64,000 bases of DNA from Chungangia koreensis. Lineage in GTDB: Bacteria; Bacillota; Bacilli; Bacillales_A; Planococcaceae. The translations under genes and the position numbers were made by a program. The notes under the pieces are model-generated. The model was given only the letters and a program-made list of their open reading frames with translations, made no database searches and was not told the origin of the DNA. Shown here in pieces: positions 61,562 to 64,000 of this stretch. The DNA lies in assembly GCF_042651785.1 (NCBI RefSeq), contig NZ_JBHSEC010000022.1:186001-250000 (forward strand), in the 5' to 3' direction. Numbering within the stretch: position 1 is the stretch's first letter; every line of letters begins with the position of its first letter.

Positions 61562-61680
61562 TTGACTTTTAAGTCTCAGCGTTATATGATGATGTATGGT
61601 ATTTTCAATAACCCCACGATAAGCCCCGGAAACTTATCAGTGTTGAGGATATAGGGAAAACGGAACAGATTTGAAATTTT
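61562..61680 (+). ncRNA. Promoter and probable L13 leader of rplM-rpsI
   Basis: TTGACT (61562-61567), 17 bp, TATGAT (61585-61590). The ~100-nt leader contains GATAAG (61618-61623) and CTTATC (61633-61638), which enclose a small hairpin (CCCCGGAAA loop side), in keeping with the L13 leader found before rplM in Bacillota. The exact fold was not computed. Confidence 0.7.
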
Positions 61681-61695
61681 AGGAGGACAAAATAC

Positions 61696-62133
61696 ATGCG
61701 TACAACATTCATGGCTAAAGGTCACGAAGTAGAGCGTAAATGGTTAGTAGTTGACGCAGAAGGCAAGACGCTTGGTCGTTTGGCATCTGAAGTGGCTTCT
61801 ATCTTGCGCGGTAAAAACAAACCGACATTCACACCAAACGTTGACACAGGTGATCATGTAATCATCATCAACGCAGAAAAAATCCATTTGACTGGTAATA
61901 AGCTTAAAGGCAAAATCTACTACCGTCATACACAATTCTCTGGCGGTCTTAAAACTCGTACTGCTGGCGAAATGAAATCCAAATACCCAACTCAAATGTT
62001 GGAATTGGCTATTAAAGGAATGCTTCCTAAAAACTCTTTAGGTCGCCAAATGTTCAAGAAACTTCACGTTTACACTGGAGCAGAACATCCACATGCAGCA
62101 CAACAACCTGAAGCTTACGAGCTTCGCGGATAA
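61696..62133 (+). CDS. rplM: 50S ribosomal protein L13
   Basis: 145 aa, early assembly protein. RKWLVVDAEGKTLGRLASEVASILRGKNKPTFTP and MLPKNSLGRQMFKKLHVYTGAEHPHAAQQPE are conserved. TTAGGAGGAC upstream. Confidence 0.97.
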   Translation: MRTTFMAKGHEVERKWLVVDAEGKTLGRLASEVASILRGKNKPTFTPNVDTGDHVIIINAEKIHLTGNKLKGKIYYRHTQFSGGLKTRTAGEMKSKYPTQMLELAIKGMLPKNSLGRQMFKKLHVYTGAEHPHAAQQPEAYELRG

Positions 62134-62155
62134 TTATTAAGAGGAGGAAACACCC

Positions 62156-62548
62156 TTGGCACAAGTTCAATATATCGGCACTGGTCGCCGCAAAAGCTCT
62201 GTAGCCCGCGTACGTTTAGTACCAGGCGAAGGCAAAATTACTATCAACAAACGTGACGTCGAAGACTACGTACCATTCGAAACTCTTCGTGCAGTCATCA
62301 AACAACCACTTGTAGCAACTGAAACTCTTGGCAGCTACGATATCCACGTAAACGTTAACGGCGGTGGATTCACTGGTCAAGCTGGCGCAATCCGCCACGG
62401 CGTTGCTCGTGCACTTCTTCAAGTAGACCCTGACTTCCGTCCAGCTCTTAAAGCTGCAGGTCTTCTTACTCGTGATGCTCGTATGAAAGAACGTAAAAAA
62501 TACGGTCTTAAAGCAGCTCGTCGTGCACCTCAGTTCTCAAAACGTTAA
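62156..62548 (+). CDS. rpsI: 30S ribosomal protein S9
   Basis: 130 aa; the C-terminal tail RRAPQFSKR reaches the P-site tRNA and is intact. GTGRRKSSVARVRLVPG start. TTG 62156 with AGAGGAGG upstream. The prophage-like block begins just after its terminator. Confidence 0.97.
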   Translation: MAQVQYIGTGRRKSSVARVRLVPGEGKITINKRDVEDYVPFETLRAVIKQPLVATETLGSYDIHVNVNGGGFTGQAGAIRHGVARALLQVDPDFRPALKAAGLLTRDARMKERKKYGLKAARRAPQFSKR

Positions 62549-62559
62549 TTCAACGTTCA

Positions 62560-62597
62560 AACCCCCTTTTCCCGTTTTGGGAAAGGGGGTTTTTTTG
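62560..62597 (+). terminator. Terminator after rpsI
   Basis: AACCCCCTTTTCCC (62560-62573) pairs with GGGAAAGGGGGTT (62579-62591) then a T run. Strong. Confidence 0.93.
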
Positions 62598-62608
62598 ACT
62601 CTCAGTAT

Positions 62609-63082
62609 CTACTTGAAGGACTGATACATGTTGGAATTCGCCAAATATTGTTGAAGCCTTTTCTGGGCAAATTCTTGTTCCACTTTAAAGGATCTTTGTA
62701 TTTCATAAATCGCCAACATCTCTTCCCCAGGCAATTCCATATCCAGCAACATAAAAGTAGGAACACAAGCGTGAAAGGCGAAGTTAGCTGCCTTCCATTC
62801 TTGGTATAACTTAAAAGGGAAAGGAACACACACTTGGTTTCCGACGTGTAAAAGCGCATGACAAAGTTCATGTCCGAAGTCTTGCCATTGCTGCTCTGGA
62901 CTTAGGCGATCATCAATAATAATCATTTGGTCGATCACCATTGATTCATGTGGGAAAAACTCCAGAATCATTCCTAACCGAGTTGCAATCGTTTCCGTAT
63001 CCAATTGCTGTGGCAAGTAAATGTCTATTGATTCATACATTCTTTTTACATATTCTTCAATGGTGTTATAAACATATTTCAT
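62609..63082 (-). CDS. ImmA/IrrE-type metallopeptidase (anti-repressor)
   Basis: 157 aa from ATG 63082. The zinc protease motif HELCHALLH (near residue 78, HExxH form) marks the ImmA/IrrE family, which in integrative elements and phages cleaves the element's XRE repressor to start induction. A GGGGGATGGG tract precedes ATG 63082; in-frame ATGs at 63088 and 63106 are further upstream. Lies downstream of the repressor gene in the same orientation but is separated from it by a terminator, and has a LexA-like box before its start. Confidence 0.88.
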   Translation of the reverse strand: MKYVYNTIEEYVKRMYESIDIYLPQQLDTETIATRLGMILEFFPHESMVIDQMIIIDDRLSPEQQWQDFGHELCHALLHVGNQVCVPFPFKLYQEWKAANFAFHACVPTFMLLDMELPGEEMLAIYEIQRSFKVEQEFAQKRLQQYLANSNMYQSFK

Positions 63083-63099
63083 ACCCATCCCCCAAATAT

Positions 63100-63113
63100 A
63101 GAACATCTGTTCT
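63100..63113 (-). promoter_or_regulatory. LexA/SOS-like box upstream of immA
   Basis: AGAACATCTGTTCT (63100-63113) is a dyad with core GAAC-N4-GTTC, the core of the Bacillus LexA (DinR) site; the outer bases differ from the full consensus. It lies 18 bases before the immA-type start. Confidence 0.55.
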
Positions 63114-63128
63114 TATATAAAGTATAAT

Positions 63129-63162
63129 AAAAATCCCTCATGATTGGAAATGAGGGATTTTT
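63129..63162. terminator. Bidirectional terminator between repressor and protease genes
   Basis: AAAAATCCCTCAT (63129-63141) and ATGAGGGATTTTT (63150-63162), perfect 13-bp arms with A and T tails. It would separate the repressor transcript from immA. 63163-63225 shows nothing else. Confidence 0.85.
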
Positions 63163-63225
63163 ACTATTTTTTATGTTTCTTACTAAGAAAGAATCACTAC
63201 TAATTTCTTCGCTAAATTCCGCAAT

Positions 63226-63621
63226 TCATTTCTTCTTCTCCTGCTGCTTTTTATAGACCTCGTAATAGACTTCAAATTGCTCTAATGCTTCTAAAATATC
63301 TTCCGGTTTATTTTTAAAAAAAAGGTTTTCCCTTGAGAGGATAAAGTCCATGACTTCTTTTTGATAGGCTGTTAAATGAGAAACAGCAGTGTCAGAAATT
63401 CCTGCTTCTCTATAGGTGGAAGTCGAATTGGAACGGCCAAGGAGATAGTCAGTGGTCGTATCGAGAGCATTTGCTAATAGGACTAACATTTCATTCGAAG
63501 GGGTACTATGACCGTTTTCATAATTGCTAATCGTACCTTTCGTAGTGCTTACTTTTTGGGCAAGTAATTCCTGAGTTAAGTTTGAGTCTTTCCTTGCTTT
63601 TTTTAAACGATCACCCAACAT
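63226..63621 (-). CDS. XRE-family phage-type repressor
   Basis: 131 aa. N-terminal helix-turn-helix: LKKARKDSNLTQELLAQKVSTTKGTISNYENGHSTPS (start region to residue ~43), then ALDTTTDYLLGRS, the usual end of the HTH_3 domain. The C-terminal part is short and acidic, without a peptidase domain, so it would need the ImmA-type protease for inactivation. Transcribed away from the operators at 63650-63762. Confidence 0.9.
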   Translation of the reverse strand: MLGDRLKKARKDSNLTQELLAQKVSTTKGTISNYENGHSTPSNEMLVLLANALDTTTDYLLGRSNSTSTYREAGISDTAVSHLTAYQKEVMDFILSRENLFFKNKPEDILEALEQFEVYYEVYKKQQEKKK

Positions 63622-63649
63622 GTTTGATTCCCCCTGAATGGATTGAAGG

Positions 63650-63762
63650 TATAAGAATATTGTACAACTTATCTATAGTTTATCAAAAAGTACAAGAAAA
63701 TTGTATTTAATAGTTGATGTACAAGATATTTATACATATAATATAAGTACAAGATTCTCATA
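63650..63762. promoter_or_regulatory. Four repressor operators with divergent promoters
   Basis: 15-bp imperfect dyads of the type TACAA-N5-TTGTA: 63650-63664 (TATAAGAATATTGTA), 63691-63705 (TACAAGAAAATTGTA, perfect arms), 63720-63734 and 63748-63762 (one or two mismatches each). The rightward promoter is TTGATG (63714-63719), 17 bp, TATAAT (63737-63742), with the third operator filling its spacer. A leftward promoter TTGATA-16-TACAAT (complement 63686 to 63659) has its -10 inside the first operator. Confidence 0.82.
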
Positions 63763-63813
63763 CATGGAGGTGGGTTTAATATCTAATGAAACAAACTTCA
63801 AGGAGGTCAGCTG

Positions 63814-64000
63814 ATGAGAATGAAAGAGATTGAAGTAGATTCAAATGGAGAGCTTAAATTGGACTTAATGGAATTGCCGTCGAGTTGTGTATTAATTATC
63901 TCAGAAGGAAAGGCAAAACTAACGGAACTCCCAGTATTCGCAGAGACAAAAATCATCACTCATGCTGGACAAGTAAAGCGGGTAAAGTGGGACGAAGGGG
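63814..64000 (+). CDS. Phage early protein, DUF3954-like (3' truncated by window)
   Basis: 62 codons are visible from ATG 63814, which follows AAGGAGGTCAG; the frame is still open at the window end. The visible part (an N-terminal EIEVD.NGE stretch, then VLIISEGKAKLTELP and VKRVKWDEG) resembles the small DUF3954 proteins of Bacillus phages; this match is tentative. First gene rightward from the operator region. Confidence 0.6.
   Translation, partial: MRMKEIEVDSNGELKLDLMELPSSCVLIISEGKAKLTELPVFAETKIITHAGQVKRVKWDEG

Overview
The window is a contiguous piece of a Bacillales chromosome, on the + strand relative to the ribosomal-protein superoperon. The gene order ctsR-mcsA-mcsB-clpC-radA-yacL-ispDF-gltX-cysES-mrnC-rlmB-yacP-sigH-rpmG-secE-nusG-rplKAJL-rsmC-rpoBC-rplGB-rpsLG-fusA-tuf-(S10/spc/alpha operons)-ecfA1A2T-truA-rplM-rpsI is the classical Bacillus-type order. 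TTG starts for rpoB and rpoC, a zinc-type S14, CtsR boxes, a Cys T-box and an L10 leader all fit Bacillota. A CotD-like spore coat protein and SigH point to a spore former. A Planococcaceae member (Sporosarcina-like) is my inference from overall protein character; no rRNA gene lies in the window to test it.

Layout. 1-9.3 kb is accessory: a truncated membrane/SH3 protein, a carbohydrate ABC transporter (lipoprotein, two permeases, ATPase), a DCC-family thiol protein, a CotD-like coat protein, a Yip1-type membrane protein and a NERD-domain nuclease-like gene followed by a 21-bp-period repeat. 9.4-14.4 kb is the CtsR heat-shock/protein quality-control regulon, with two CtsR-box promoters of identical design. 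14.5-24.7 kb holds DNA repair, isoprenoid (MEP), aminoacyl-tRNA, cysteine, rRNA maturation and sporulation sigma genes. 24.8-41.4 kb is the secE-nusG-L11/L1/L10/L12-rpoBC-S12/S7/EF-G/EF-Tu block. 41.47-43.1 kb is an insertion between tuf and rpsJ: a 704-bp nested repeat array plus a second NERD-domain gene on the minus strand. 43.4-57.9 kb is the S10-spc-alpha superoperon, in which map (methionine aminopeptidase), normally between adk and infA, is reduced to frame-shifted fragments. 58-62.6 kb carries the ECF vitamin transporter core, truA, rplM and rpsI. From 62.6 kb to the end is the lysogeny control region of a prophage or integrative element: ImmA-type protease, XRE repressor, four operator dyads and a divergent early gene that leaves the window.

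The most unusual feature is a recurring module. Two paralogous NERD + zinc-ribbon + conserved C-terminal-domain proteins, 33 kb apart, are each followed directly downstream of their 3' end by a tandem array of short motifs at about 21 bp (two helical turns). The motifs differ: a palindromic ACTTGCAAGT in one, AATGCTG in the other. The second array has a four-monomer, 82-bp higher-order structure that cannot be coding. I propose a nuclease/DNA-binding protein with a cognate repeat locus; no function is established.

Other points of note: decayed map; a NERD paralogue whose strong Shine-Dalgarno is followed by ATC rather than a normal start; a nusG start 23 nt from its Shine-Dalgarno with a GNRA-looped hairpin between; terminator-bearing leaders before rpoB and ecfA1; and a LexA-like box before immA.
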